Notes under the pieces: generated by a model
What the model was told of the DNA's origin: nothing
Seen by the model: the letters and a program-made list of their open reading frames with translations, nothing else
Databases searched by the model: none
Program-made: the position numbers and the translations under genes
Shown: in pieces, positions 36,119 to 48,156 of the stretch
Layout of the letters: every line of letters begins with the position of its first letter
Position numbering within the stretch: position 1 is the first letter of the stretch
From: Periplaneta americana
Taxonomy: Eukaryota; Arthropoda; Insecta; Blattodea; Blattidae
Assembly: GCF_040183065.1 (NCBI RefSeq)
Contig: NC_091119.1
Location: forward strand, 69,561,392 to 69,625,391
Length of the DNA: 64,000 bases
Reading direction: 5' to 3'

Positions 36119-37057
36119 TAATTTATTGGTTTTCTTTGAGAGTTTTGTACTTATGGTGAGAAACGCAGAAGAATTAAAGCCTACAACACCTTGGCAATGC
36201 CAATGTTTTCATATAGCAATAAAGTCTCATCATAAGGAAGTGTGATAAAAACAATCATGGTCAGCAAAATTAAATTTTTGAGGACTGCTAGATATATATA
36301 ATTAAATAAAAAATAAATATGGATACTTTGAAAAAATTAAAAATAAAATTAATCACATTTCACAATGATAAATTTTGACACAACATAGTCTTCATATATC
36401 TATAGGACACATATAACTTAACAGTTCCTTATTACAGATCAAGAGGAAGAGCTTAGTATAACACATTGTAATCACAGAGTATTGATTATTCAATCTAGCT
36501 TGAAGAAGAAGCAATTAATTGCAATCAGTTTCGACCTCAAATTTAGATATCCTCACTTTATAAAAAAAAAAAACCCCAAACAGAGGTATACAGTATTTGG
36601 GAACACACCCATGCTGGGTTGCAAGAAAACAGACCTATAAATAATATATTTCTCCATTAGTTGGTGGACCTTTAAAGTTAGTGGATTGTCTGGTTGCAGA
36701 AGAGGAATTTAACGGGCCACTAGTTATTGGATCATTAACCAAGCATCTTTGGTTTTCACAAGTGACGTAATAGTACATGAATGAATAAAAAGTGAACATT
36801 GGTTGCCTGACTAATATGAGAAATTATTTTTATTGTTGTCAAAATTTGCAATAAATATAGACTAATATGAACCAGAAAGAAATATGGAACAGAAGTTTAA
36901 GTGAGAAAGATAAATATGCCTATTTGTTACTAGAAATAGCACACGAGTGCATTGATTTTATAGAAAATAAAAAGACACACTACACAGCACATAACCTCGT
37001 CGTCAGATGATGAACTAGAGTCTGTGAATAATTAAGAAAATAAGTAATCAAATTACA

Positions 37058-37322
37058 GTATATCGGTGGCTAAGAAGAGATACCTCGTATCTACAAAATT
37101 GGTAATTTAGTTTAACTACATTATTACTATTTAGATTAACTACATTATTATCTTCACAAAATTGGACAGTGTACTAATATTTTGTTCTCGAGTATAAGAT
37201 CTTGCAAAGCAGAAACATAGAGTAAGTTTGTCTATTTTGAGAAATTAATTTCTGAAAGAGTTTTTTTTATTTACCTGTAAATGTACAGATACGAGGTATC
37301 ACTTCTTAGGCATCGATATGCA
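37058..37322. mobile_element. Possible MITE with about 40-bp inverted repeats
   Basis: GAGATACCTCGTATCT near 37078 with flanking CTAAGAAG is matched inverted by AGATACGAGGTATCACTTCT near 37287, with a few changes. The roughly 170-bp centre is non-coding. Target duplication not seen. Confidence 0.5.
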
Positions 37323-40300
37323 ATATTATTTTACTATCGTGTATATGGGCCTATTATACAAAATATCGCATGCCTGAATCTCGTACAGGTAACATTATGA
37401 TGAATCAAAATATATAATCTACTCGCCAATACACAAAATATACGTAAGATGGCTGCCTAACGGAGGAATAAATATTATTATAGAAGGGAAATCAGATCTC
37501 TAAGTTAGTGAATCCTTTAACAGACCAATAACACTAAAGAAGTTTCTTGCAACGCGTCTTTCGAACTTATTGGTCCATTAGCAACTAACGAAGGAATAAA
37601 TGCGTTCTTGCAACCCACCGTCAGAATGATATCAGAAGCAGAAAACAGACCATAAGGCTCAACATGTGCAAGGATATTGGCGACATTATTGTTATTATTA
37701 TTATTATTTCTTCAACATCATTGGAAATTACAATCTGCAGTGATGAACATCCTCTGTTTCCATTAGCATGTTGACTCAAAAGTGGAATATAAATATTATG
37801 GTAATGTGTTCATTATAGCATTTGTTATCAAATCAGGCAATTCTCTCATAAAGACACTAGCAGATGACATTTGCTATGAGGAAGGATCAGGAAGTTAGAT
37901 ACAAATTGAAGTAGCGACCTACATTTTTTAAAGAGGTGCCTAAAGCTATTGCCAGTAGATTGCCATATTATTGCTATATGCACAAGCAAAAATAATTGAT
38001 ACAAGCACTGATGCAGGCTGGTAATGATGAACCCAAGACTCATAATCTCTGACTATCCAGGCAATCTTCATTGGCTGACCGACTAGATGTTCGATACTCA
38101 TCCACCTTTCAGAGAACTTCTGAATTCAAGTGCAGACAGCTTGACGAGACAGGCAATGTACACCATAAACAGGCAGCTTTGTTCTGTGAATATTCTTTGC
38201 TGCCAAACCTACCAGACAGAAAAAATGCACAACAAAACCCTGCCGACAATGGTACACTTGTACAGAAGTGCTGCCATCTTGAAACTGCTGCTTCTTTGTT
38301 TTGCTTGTGCATTCATCAATCACCTTTGGATAATATTGCCATCTAGCAGTAATAGCCTCAGGTGCCTCACTACAAAATGTAGGTCATTAACTTGATTTGT
38401 AACTTACTGATTCGCCTGTGTACTTCTCAAGATTTTCATAATACAGATAGGTTTGATCTACATATAAATATATCACTGTACTAGGAAATGGTAAGGAATC
38501 AATAATTTCAGTTTGTGTTTAGCAATACACAAAAATTATATAGAGGAAATGATGGGATTCAAGAATACAATGAAGGTTGAAATTTATAGGAATCAAGTAA
38601 TTATAAAAGGCTCCATTTGTACAAGTGGTGATTGTAATTAGCATTCACAATTTTGAGACCATCACATCACGCTTTGCTTTGCCCTCTTGGAAGGAGAGTG
38701 ATGAAACTACTACTTCCATTTCACTTCAATATGTAAAAATAAATAGCGCAGCTCTGAAATTATCTTCCTAAAATGAAAGCTTAATATTGAGTTCATATTA
38801 CAAGGTGCACAATCATTCACACTTTATTATTATTTTTCTTAAAAAACGTAGATGACATAGATAATGAATGTTGGAATTGGAATGGTAGTCAGAACAAAAC
38901 TTGCCACATTTCAAATGAATGTGTTCTGCTGGCCCACAAGTCACAACCGTTCTGGTAATGTTCTCAATTTTAAATTTTTTGTCACACAAATCTTATTGTT
39001 CTTGCACACAATATCACTACCGATAAGAGCACTCAAAATGGACCAAGTTTTTTTATGCTTAACAGAAAGGCACCGCAAAACACAACTGCTGTCATTTTTT
39101 TTTTCTTTTAAAGTGGACATAACATTTTTATGCGCAAATATTTCTATGCAAATGTCAGTTTGGCGAACACAAAAGCACAAAAACATCAAAGTCTGAAAAT
39201 ATTTAACCATCTGTTCAATGAGTATAAAAAGCTGTAAATTGAACACTTAATTTGGTGCCAAGAATCACAGGCACTTATATTATTTTAATAGTGATTTGTA
39301 TAAAATTAACTTCATAACTAATTTATCTAAATGTGAACACTATACATACACTAACTGTTTTAAAAGGGAAAACAACAAGTGACCTCTATGTTCCACAAAC
39401 ACACAAGGTACATGATCCATTCAGAAACTGAACAGATATTGTAGCTTCTGTATTCTTGGAGCATTGTAGGTTTATATAGGATAAATAATAAAAAATACAA
39501 CAAAAACTAAAATATTAGACGCACATTTATATCTGCATCCTCTGGCATTACCCCATTGCCACAACTTCCACACACGCTATGAGGAATACAGAACTCTCAC
39601 AATCAATCATACAGTTCGATGCATGCAGTTCTTGTTTATATGAGACCAATTTGAAAGTGACTGTATGAAGTGATTGTGATGATCTGCATTACTGATTAAG
39701 GATAGACAGAGCAAATATAAAACTCTTTTAAAAGCATATCCCTTCTAGCAGGATAATGCCAAATAACAGAAAATAAAAAAATCTTGTGACCTTAGGAACA
39801 GTTGCATTATATAATTATAAACAAGCAATATAAGAGCATGAAAGCAGCCCATTGCAATTATAATTTTTTTACCAGTTAAGGCCTGTGCTTCATTTTAAAA
39901 AACTACATTACGAGTCTTTATATGTCATTAGAAAGCATGAATTCTCTCATTCTCTTGTACATTCATTCATTTTCAGTTTTAAAACAAGTCATTTAAAAAA
40001 AGCAGCCTCACTTTACACTTACACAGCACCGTGCACAAAGAGAAATAAAAGTTTTGCACATTAAATTATCTTTGTCAATATCTAGATGTAAACGACAACA
40101 CATTACAGTACATAAAAATCACCCTACAGTATTCTCCTTTTGCATTTTCATTGCAGAGATCATTGTTACTTTGTCGTATTCCAACTAGAAACCCTCCAAT
40201 ATTTCTGATGGAGGAGAAAGGGAATATTCTTCAAGAGACGCAGCTGTTTCCCATATATTGGATAAATTGGCTTCTGATATCAACCTCTAGTTTCAGCCTA

Positions 40301-40620
40301 AATATCCAGTAAATTCTTGGAGATAAAACTTGGAGCAACTTTGCAGATATATTTATTGTAACTCTGGAATTTGTCTAATTCCCAAATAAATAAAACCCCT
40401 ATGTCCTCTAGAAATGTCTAGCATCTGTTAAAGAACATAATTTTGACCCATAAATGTCATCCAATTCAATCATTCCATAAGTTCCAATCTATCAAAACAT
40501 TGAAGACATATGCAGCACCCAACAAAGATGACCAACAACAACATCATGTCTTCTCCTAACAATCCATAACACTATAGTCTGAAAATTACGCAAGCTGCTC
40601 GACGATAATCTCAAAACTCC
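37323..40620 (-). other. Region downstream of the Mad stop codon, probably including its 3' UTR
   Basis: This sequence directly follows the Mad stop codon on the minus strand. It holds few recognisable repeats, which fits a long 3' UTR, especially to about 38600. Several minus-strand AATAAA-like words are present but I cannot choose the true poly(A) site. Overlapping short frames near 38071-38395 match nothing I know. Confidence 0.4.
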
Positions 40621-40809
<189 letters not shown>

Positions 40810-40819
40810 CTATAAAAAG

Positions 40820-41270
40820 AAGTTTTTGGATTCAAAGGAGTATATTGTGGAGAAAAGAGTAATAGAGTAGGTTCCCAGGTTTTTATATTGAAAAGAATGT
40901 GAAATTTGAGGAAACAGTTGTGGAATGAATAGTAACAGATTTCCAAGCCTTTGGATTGAAAGGAATGTGACTTGGGAAAATATTTGTGATAGAGCAGATT
41001 CTCAGGCTTTCGGATTTAAATGAATATAACTTGGGAAAATAGTTGTGGAAAAAAAGAGTAATAGAGTAGATTCCCAGGCTTTCGGATTGAAAGGAATGTG
41101 ATTTGGGACAATATTTGTGGAAAGAAGAGTAACAGAGCAGATTCCCAGGCTTTTGGATTGAAAGGAATGTAACTTGGGAAAATATTTGTGGAAAGAAGAG
41201 TAATAGAGTAGATTCCCAGGTTTTTGGAATGAAAAGAACGTGAGACATTTGAGAAAACAGATGTGGATAG
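40820..41270. repeat. Minisatellite of about 71 bp next to the Mad terminal exon
   Basis: Six copies, plus a partial seventh near 40820-40853, of a unit with GATTCCCAGGCTTTTGGATT and a GGAAAATATTTGTGG end. Unit starts (TTCCC) fall at 40872, 40941, 40999, 41071, 41142 and 41213, so the last copies have periods of 71-72 bp. The array lies in the final Mad intron and comes within about 40 bp of its splice acceptor. Long minus-strand frames here are by-products of the repeat. Confidence 0.9.
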
Positions 41271-41294
41271 AATGGGGCACTAGTGGTCATGACA

Positions 41295-41470
41295 GCAGCA
41301 GTAGTATTAGTAGTAGTAGTATTTATTCCAAATTTATAAAGCCCTATTTTACATAGGGTATATTAGAGCAATAGTTTAGACTAATCATAACAAATAAATA
41401 TTAATATACAGTAATTAAAGTTTTAAATTAATTATACAGTAATTAAAGTTTTAAATAATTAATTAAGTTA
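41295..41470. repeat. AGT tract, probable retroposon tail, and a short tandem duplication
   Basis: An (AGT)n tract at about 41303-41323 is followed by TATTTATTCCAAATTTATAA, in the style of a LINE 3' end read in reverse. CAGTAATTAAAGTTTTAAAT then occurs twice, about 30 bp apart, at 41409 and 41440. Confidence 0.5.
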
Positions 41471-41628
41471 ATGGACTCAATTAAGCATTTTGTTGCTTAA
41501 GGTGCAAATACTCGTAACCCTCAAATTTTCGAAATTGAGTTTATGCTACCATTGAATTTGTCTCAGTGACGCGCATCTACCTGCAAAGTCTCGTAAACCA
41601 CATTTCAATATTAATCGTGGAAAAGTAA

Positions 41629-43371
41629 AAATTTCAAAACACACAACCACAACACCAAGAATACATTCGACAAGATTTATTGAGAAACATAGATAAAATA
41701 AACAAACCTATAAATGATAAGCATGAAATTAAAACAATAAAAACATTAAGAGAGAAACAACAAGCACACAATTTAAGATTTGTAAAAGCTGATAAGGGTA
41801 ATTGCACTGTAATAATGAATGCTCAAGACATGAATGACAAAATTAACACATTTTTTCACGAAAATAACATCACAGAAATAAAAACAGATCCAACAACAAA
41901 ATATCAAACAATAGTCAAAAGTACAATAAATCAAAACACTCACATCATACCTAACAACAAAAAACAACAATTGAAACAAATTAAACCTCACGCACCTAAA
42001 TTAAATGCGTTACCAAAAATTCACAAACAAAATATACCAATCAGGCCTCTTATTAACTACAAGAATGCACCAGCATACAAATTAGCGAAATATATAGACA
42101 ACAGTATAAGAAATAATATACAATTTGAAAACCCAACAACAATAATCAACACCATAGACCTAGTTAACAAAATAAAACACAAACACATTCCACACAACAC
42201 AACATTAGCATCATTTGACATCGAAAACCTATATACAAACATACCAGTAACAGAAACACTTGAAATACTTCGAAAAATGCTTATCAAAAATAACATACCA
42301 CAGACTCACATTGACGAAATTATACACATTACAGAGATTATCACTAAACAAAATTATTTCACACATAACAATAAGTATTATACACAAACTGAAGGATTAC
42401 CAATGGGTTCACCTATATCAAGTATATTAGCTGAAATCTTTATTCACAACATAGAACAAACACACATACTAAACACCGATAACAACAAACACGCAGAGAA
42501 AATAATGTACTGGCATCGATATGTAGATGACATAATAATCTTATATAATGGAAACAAAAGACAAATAGAAAACCTACATCAACAACTCAACAAAATACAT
42601 CCCAAATTAAAGTATACAATAGAAATGGAACATAACCAAGCTATAAACTTCGTAGACATCACCATAACCAAAACAAATAACAGACACGAATTCAAAATAT
42701 ACAGGAAACCCACTACAACCACAACACATATACACAATTCATCAAATCATCCCATACAACATAAACATGCAGCTTTCCGTACAATGACACACAGATTAAT
42801 TAATATACCAATGAACAATGACAACTACACTGAAGAATTAAACACAATAAAATATATAGCACAAGACAATGGATACAACCCTAACATAATAGACACACTA
42901 ATAAAAAAGGCAAAACAAAAACAGAACAAACCAACACAAACACCACGCGAGAATAAATACATAACATTAACATATCACAATACCAATACTCACAAAATTG
43001 CAACTTCATTCAGAAAACTAAAATACAAGATAGCATACAAAACAAATAATACAACACAGAAATACCTAAATAATCACATTAAACATTCAAATAAATATAA
43101 TTCAACTGGAGTTTACAAATTAAAATGCAATAGTTGCCCACATTTTTACATAGGACAGACAGGAAGATCCTTTCATACAAGATATAATGAACATATTAAA
43201 GCTATAACCAAACCCTACATCACATCAAATTATGCAGACCACATTATCAACTATAATCATGACTACAATAATATAGAAACAGATATGGAAATTTTACACA
43301 TCACACCAAAAAGTACACACTTAAACATCCTAGAACAGTACGAAATATATAAGAATACAATATATACCTAA
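41629..43371 (+). CDS. Penelope-like reverse transcriptase with GIY-YIG endonuclease
   Basis: A frame open from 41629 (after a stop at 41626-41628) to the TAA after 43371. No upstream ATG exists; an alternative TTG at 41680 gives 563 residues and the first ATG is near 41815, so the N-terminus is probably truncated. Numbering from 41680: VKADKGNCTVIM (~35-46), ALPKIHK, SFDIENLYTNIPV (RT motif A, ~179), LPMGSPIS (~240), RYVDDIII (catalytic box, ~280), then GVYKLKCNSCPHFYIGQTGR (~477), a GIY-YIG nuclease with the CxxC between its halves that typifies the family. Codons are extremely A-rich and G-poor. There are no internal stops, so it may be young. Confidence 0.9.
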   Translation, partial: KFQNTQPQHQEYIRQDLLRNIDKINKPINDKHEIKTIKTLREKQQAHNLRFVKADKGNCTVIMNAQDMNDKINTFFHENNITEIKTDPTTKYQTIVKSTINQNTHIIPNNKKQQLKQIKPHAPKLNALPKIHKQNIPIRPLINYKNAPAYKLAKYIDNSIRNNIQFENPTTIINTIDLVNKIKHKHIPHNTTLASFDIENLYTNIPVTETLEILRKMLIKNNIPQTHIDEIIHITEIITKQNYFTHNNKYYTQTEGLPMGSPISSILAEIFIHNIEQTHILNTDNNKHAEKIMYWHRYVDDIIILYNGNKRQIENLHQQLNKIHPKLKYTIEMEHNQAINFVDITITKTNNRHEFKIYRKPTTTTTHIHNSSNHPIQHKHAAFRTMTHRLINIPMNNDNYTEELNTIKYIAQDNGYNPNIIDTLIKKAKQKQNKPTQTPRENKYITLTYHNTNTHKIATSFRKLKYKIAYKTNNTTQKYLNNHIKHSNKYNSTGVYKLKCNSCPHFYIGQTGRSFHTRYNEHIKAITKPYITSNYADHIINYNHDYNNIETDMEILHITPKSTHLNILEQYEIYKNTIYT

Positions 43372-43522
43372 CACACAATTGCAGTTCAATACACACACAT
43401 TATTAGACGTCATAATACATCATAACACACAAATAGCCAGCCCCCACCATAGGAACAACACACCTCCACCCCTACCATCGACAAATGCACATCACAGAGT
43501 CAAGATCACCAGTGGTTCAAGA

Positions 43523-43567
43523 GACACTAAAGATGACGTGACATAGCGTTGAAACGGGCCGTCTGTC
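43523..43567 (+). ncRNA. Candidate hammerhead ribozyme-like fold in the Penelope-like tail
   Basis: Order in the RNA sense: GACA (43523-43526), CTAAAGA (43527-43533), a helix GACG/CGTT around a loop, GAAA (43551-43554), CG-GGC-CG, then T, C (43563) and TGTC (43564-43567). GACA/TGTC would be stem I, CG/CG plus A-U a short stem III, and C the cleavage site. Hammerheads in Penelope-like elements are known. CTAAAGA departs from the consensus CTGANGA at the conserved G, and stem II has an unpaired base, so activity is doubtful. Confidence 0.45.
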
Positions 43568-43732
43568 GAAGGTATATGCCTTTTTTAACAATTTTACACT
43601 TTTTTAACATAAGACTAAGTAAATTTTATGATTTCAATATGACGTAAGCTTGCAATTAATGGCGACAAAAACAGTTTTTTCATTCTCCTGTAAAATTTTG
43701 ATTTTGTGGGACATGAGCATTTGCACCTTAAG

Positions 43733-44989
43733 TGATGATTTGTAGCAATAGTTTTTTTGAAAAAGAGTTCATACAGATTGTTCAAAGCTGATTACAATTT
43801 ACAAATATTTCCATTCTTCTGCAGTCAATTTTGAATCATTCAAAATAATCTCAAAATTTGCCATGATTAGATATAAATTGCATACTAACAAAGGTTAGAG
43901 AGTATACTTCACATTTCACTCAATCGTACACTTGAGGAAAAATAAGTTTTTGATAATTGAACCTTTATCACTTTTAGTCCAGTGTGAATTCCTCGTAGAA
44001 GTAACAAATTTCTTTTTTTTTAATTTAATGTATGAGATGGGGCACTCTGTGTATGAAGAAGATAGATCTGTGGAAGCTCCTCCTTTCGCCAGTTAATTTG
44101 CTCATTCATTACCTACAATGCCTGTGTGCTCTCGTAATTTTGAAATTCAGACCTTATTTCCAAAGCAATATGGTGAAGATACTTATTGTTTTTAAATGAA
44201 GTGCAGCTTGAGAATCAGAATGCACGAACTTCCGCAAAACATCGAAAATAGCTAATTATTCGCAACATTCTTTATGACTATTTAAAGTCCAGTAAAAGTC
44301 ACTCTGACATATTTAATTACTAAAATACACTTCAAAATGTAAATATACAATGCTGCAGTGGCATAGAATTTTAAAACAAAAAACAACAGTTTTACAAAAT
44401 ATCAGAAGACACTTTAGTTTAACAAAAATAATGTTATCTGTTTTTGATTCTTAGAGGGTTTTCCAATTTTTTTCTTATTTTGGATCGTAAATTTTTTGAG
44501 AGAAAGGAAGCGCGTAAATCTAGTAAAAAACAGAATTACCTGCAAAGCAAATTAACCGCACACGAATCGAATTATCAGGAGTTGACTACATTGATACTAC
44601 AATACAATTTATTATAAGCACTTGTATTACTTTTACAATTGGTTATTTATTAAAAATTTTATTATAACCAGTTTAATTGTTTGCATTATTATATTGTTGT
44701 TGAAAGTTAAGAACATTGCTACTAGCAACATATCACAGCTTCTATAGTAGGGGCATTGAAAAAGAAAGATGTCATAGCGACCAGAGATTAGATGTAGACG
44801 TCAGCAAATGTGTCATCTTTTTTTTTATCAAAATATGGCAACTCTATTTTAAAGCAAATTCTTATGGTATTAAAGGCAGTGATAGTAGGATTTGCAAAGA
44901 TTCTCCTCCTGAAAATGTTGAAAGAAGTCAAAAGTGCATTGTCTGGTAATGCCAACAGAGAAGTTAGTCAGTCACCACTAGGTCATTAA
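43733..44989. other. Mad intron, no feature recognised
   Basis: AT-rich intronic sequence without a recognisable element. Confidence 0.4.
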
Positions 44990-46620
44990 AAAGAACTAAA
45001 ACCTCTATGACCACGTTATCTAGTAACTGTTCACAAATTCATGCAAATACTAATATTTGCAAGACCATCAGTAAAATTGTAAAGACAGTTTCACCCATCC
45101 ACTATAAAGTTTTAAAAGATGGAAATTTGGTGATAGAGACTTTGTAACGAAAAATGGTACGAAAGCATAGCTGTTTGGAATATTATATCAACAACAACAC
45201 AGTTTATTGTTTCTTCTGTCGTCATTTTTCAATGGTTTAGAGATAGTAGAACCCACATTTACAAAAATCGGTTATTCCAACTGGAAAAACCTCAAAGAAA
45301 AGTGCACTAAGCATGAAGTTAGTGATTGTCATAAGGAAGCATATGTTAAGTCAGTGGTTACAAAATTTCAGAGGAACATGATAAAGTAACTTCAATGCTC
45401 AATAGCGACAATAACAGTTTTGCTGAGAAACACAAAACAGAAATGTCACTGCAACACATAACTAAGCAGTACTAATGTGTGTTCCTCAAGAAATAAGTTT
45501 AAAGAAGTAATGAGCAAGCACATGTGCACAAAAAAATCATGTGAACTGAGGAAATTTCCTTAAGATTTTAGAAGTTCTCAGGTGAAGTAAATATGAAATG
45601 GAAAATTTACCAAACAATGATAAATATTTTTCAAAAGAAACTAAAAATGAGTTCTTAGACGTCTCATCAAAATAGTTTTAAAGACCATCATTAATGATAT
45701 GAACAGTTTCAATTAAGGATATTTTTCCATTGTTGTTGATGAAGCAAAAGAAGTTCGCACAATGAAGCAGATGTCCATTTATCTATGTTATGTTGGACAA
45801 GATGGTATTATGTGGAAGATTTTTAGGTTTCATTAATTGAAGATCTCGGGGGTAAATAGTGACAACCCTCAAAATTGAGATTATCAGTTTTCTGGTCGTT
45901 AACAGCCTATAAGCCACATTATCTTTGATTCGGTTAAATAATTAAGTAAATATGTTAACAAATGATTGGATTATGCTGCTTGAAATATATGGCATTCCTC
46001 TTGTGTTTGCAGTAAAAATTAAAATGTATGCAACTATTATTTACCCCTGAAGTCTTCAATTCCAAAAATTGTAAGCCAATGCTCTTATAACAAAAATAAG
46101 AGGTTTCTTAAGATCATATAACCTTATAACAACAAAATTTATTTGTCAGTCTCACCATGGCACTTACATTATGAGGGGCATATAAATGGTAAATGCATTA
46201 ATTCATGATGTATTGTCACGCACACAGACTGAATTTAGTTCTAGTGAATGTAGTAAAAAATATGGACATACTTGATGATACTTTAGGACTTTTGATATGT
46301 ATGTACTCATTTCAGTGTGCATTGCCTCTACAATATCTAAAGTTTATTAGATACTTCGTACAATAAGTACTTGGAACTGAAAGGAAAACAAAAATACAGA
46401 AATCTGCTTTTCAGGTTCTGGATTATATGAATTCTGAACTGAAGACAAGATTTGTACAGCACAATCTACAGCCTTTAATACAGTAAACCAAGAAATGCAT
46501 ACATCTTAAATATGGATTGTGTGAATTACATTCTTCATAAAGCACCACAAAACATTTCTGAACATATGCAATAATGTTAAGTACAAAATGGAAACAGCCA
46601 AAACTTCTTTTAGTGAAATA
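44990..46620 (+). pseudogene. Decayed hAT transposase (ZMYM1-like, TTF finger plus DUF4371)
   Basis: Plus-strand pieces: FTKIGYSNWKNLKEKCTKHE (TTF-finger end, about 45257), then YFSIVVDEAKEVRTMKQMSI and YLCYVGQDGIMW near 45720-45810, matching the DUF4371 block where a DETxD acid is usual. Many stops and frameshifts. Later parts to about 46620 are barely readable. Lies in the last Mad intron. Confidence 0.6.
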
Positions 46621-46876
46621 GCTAATTAATTTCTTTTCAAACGTAAATGAACAGATAAATTATTTTACAATTGATAAGCTAGTTAAATTGTAGTATAGTT
46701 TCAGTCTTTACGATTTACTTTATCATTAAATACAAATGTAGTATACATTATACAATTTGGTTTTATTTAAAACCATTATTTGTTTGTTAACTTTTTCACC
46801 TTCATTTGGCATCTTCAGACAATTCTATAAACAATATCAAATTCATTGGATACTATATATTTAATATTACTTATAG

Positions 46877-47030
46877 CAGTAGTTCCCAAAATAGTGGTCG
46901 CGACACCTTACGGGGTTGTACAAAGCTTTGAGGGGGTCATGAGATGGTTTACAAAATAAAACAAAACGTGCCTTAGTAACATACATTTTCGTTTATTTAA
47001 AAACATACCCATAAACAAATTATACTGACA
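46877..47030 (+). mobile_element. 5' end of another hAT element
   Basis: CAGTAGTTCCCAAAATAGTG followed by a GGGGTTG/GGGGGTCATGAG block is the typical start of many animal hAT elements (CAGTGGTTCCCAAAC). It is truncated by the SINE that follows. Confidence 0.5.
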
Positions 47031-47036
47031 ATAGCC

Positions 47037-47245
47037 ACTGGCATAGCTCAGATGGTAAAAAGCTGTGCTCGGGTGCAGGTTCGATTCTTGCTTGGGCTGA
47101 TTATCTGGTTGGGTTTTTTTCCGGGATTTTCCTCAACCGTAAGGTGAATGTCACGTAATCTATACCAAATCCTCGGCCTCATCTCTCTATCACCAATTCC
47201 ATCGATGCTAAATAACCCAGTAGTTGATACAGCATTGTATCCTCC
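47037..47245 (+). mobile_element. tRNA-derived SINE
   Basis: Head GGCATAGCTCAGATGG (A-box) and GGTTCGATTCTTGC (B-box), then a body with GGTTGGGTTTTTTTCCGGG and AATCCTCGGCCTCATCTC, ending TAGTTGATACAGC. A second copy of the family is on the minus strand at 53530-53700. Confidence 0.75.
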
Positions 47246-47372
47246 CGGCTCCTGCATTGATCTCCTAATTCTTCCATACTTTCCTTTATCAATCATAATC
47301 ACTAATTTTTTTGTGTAATCTGATAACAATTCCCGCCAAATATTATATCGACAATAGCACATTCTGTTATTT

Positions 47373-47655
47373 TCATAGGTCTTTTTCCTCCATCCTCCCA
47401 ACTAACACTCTATATGCATGCCTGGATTCGCCCATACGTGCTACATGCCCTGCCCATCTCAAACGTCTGGATTTAATGTTCCTAATTATGTCAGGTGAAG
47501 AATATAATGCGTGCAGTTCTGTGTTGTGTAACTTCCTCCATTGTCCTGTAACTTCATCCCTCTCAGCCCCAAATATTTCCCTAAGCACCTTATTCTCCAA
47601 CACTCTTAACCTCAAAGTGACAGTCCAAGTTTCACAACCAGGGTTTTATACTATG
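47373..47655 (-). pseudogene. Endonuclease/RT LINE fragment, region after RT
   Basis: The minus strand reads PGCETWTVTLRLRVLENKVL, REIFGAERDEVTGQWRKLHN, ELHALYSSPDIIRNIKSRRL and RWAGHVARMGESRHAYRVL. RLRWAGHVARM is the conserved block after RT in this insect LINE type. It stops at EEKDL just before the Arg-rich block that is present in the copy at 19162. Confidence 0.8.
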
Positions 47656-47917
47656 AAGAATAAATGAAAAATTGTTACAAACAGGAGACATCCTGAGCTG
47701 AACAAAGCAGAACTACAAATTGTATTAAATTTTCTTTCGTTTGTGAACATGTTCACCAATTTGCACAACAGGATGAAAGATTGTTAAGACCAGCTAACTC
47801 TCAAGAGAGTAAATTAAATGTAGAATATGTAAACAACAGTGTTCTATTCAGTGTAATAAAATAAATATATAATGGCATATCTTCAGTTTTTTCTGACAAA
47901 AACCTGACACCCATAGT

Positions 47918-47950
47918 GTGTGTGTGTGTGCGTGCGCGTGCGTGCATGTC
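47918..47950. repeat. GT/GC alternating repeat
   Basis: (GT)n passing into GCGTGCGCGTGCGTGC, an alternating purine-pyrimidine run able to adopt Z-DNA. Confidence 0.7.
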
Positions 47951-48156
47951 ATGGAGGAGGAAAGGAACAAATAGTGAATATAAAATGTTTGTGTTTGGTA
48001 GATAAAAATTACATAGACCCATACGCAGCACAGTCACATTTGAGACTGTTCTTGAGGTTGTCTCGAGAAAACCTCATAGAATTGGTATGCACATTCAATT
48101 TTTTTAGACGCGTTTGAGACTGGGATGTAGTACACAGTCACGCATATGAAAACTGA

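Larger units (their letters stand above)
41496..43732 (+). mobile_element. Penelope-like element unit bounded by inverted ends
   Basis: CTTAAGGTGCAAATACTCGT at 41496-41515 and its inverse (minus strand CTTAAGGTGCAAATGCTCAT, 43732-43713) match at 18 of 20 positions and enclose the Penelope-like frame, a ribozyme-like tail and about 150 bp of flanks. Penelope-like elements can carry partly inverted terminal copies; alternatively the ends belong to an older element into which the retroelement inserted. It lies in the last Mad intron, antisense to the gene. Confidence 0.6.

Noticed and set aside
38071-38395. Gene with overlapping frames on both strands
   Set aside because: No known domain, no splice-site support, and frames of this length arise by chance in less AT-rich patches.
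40883-41290. 135-residue protein with internal repeats
   Set aside because: It follows from the ~71-72-bp minisatellite staying nearly in frame; it lies in the Mad intron and has no recognisable domain.
41680-41682. TTG as a true start codon of the Penelope-like protein
   Set aside because: The frame is open further upstream to 41629 without ATG and the usual N-terminal region is missing, so 5' truncation is more likely.
47037-47110. Functional tRNA gene
   Set aside because: The tRNA-like part runs directly into a SINE body that recurs elsewhere in the window.
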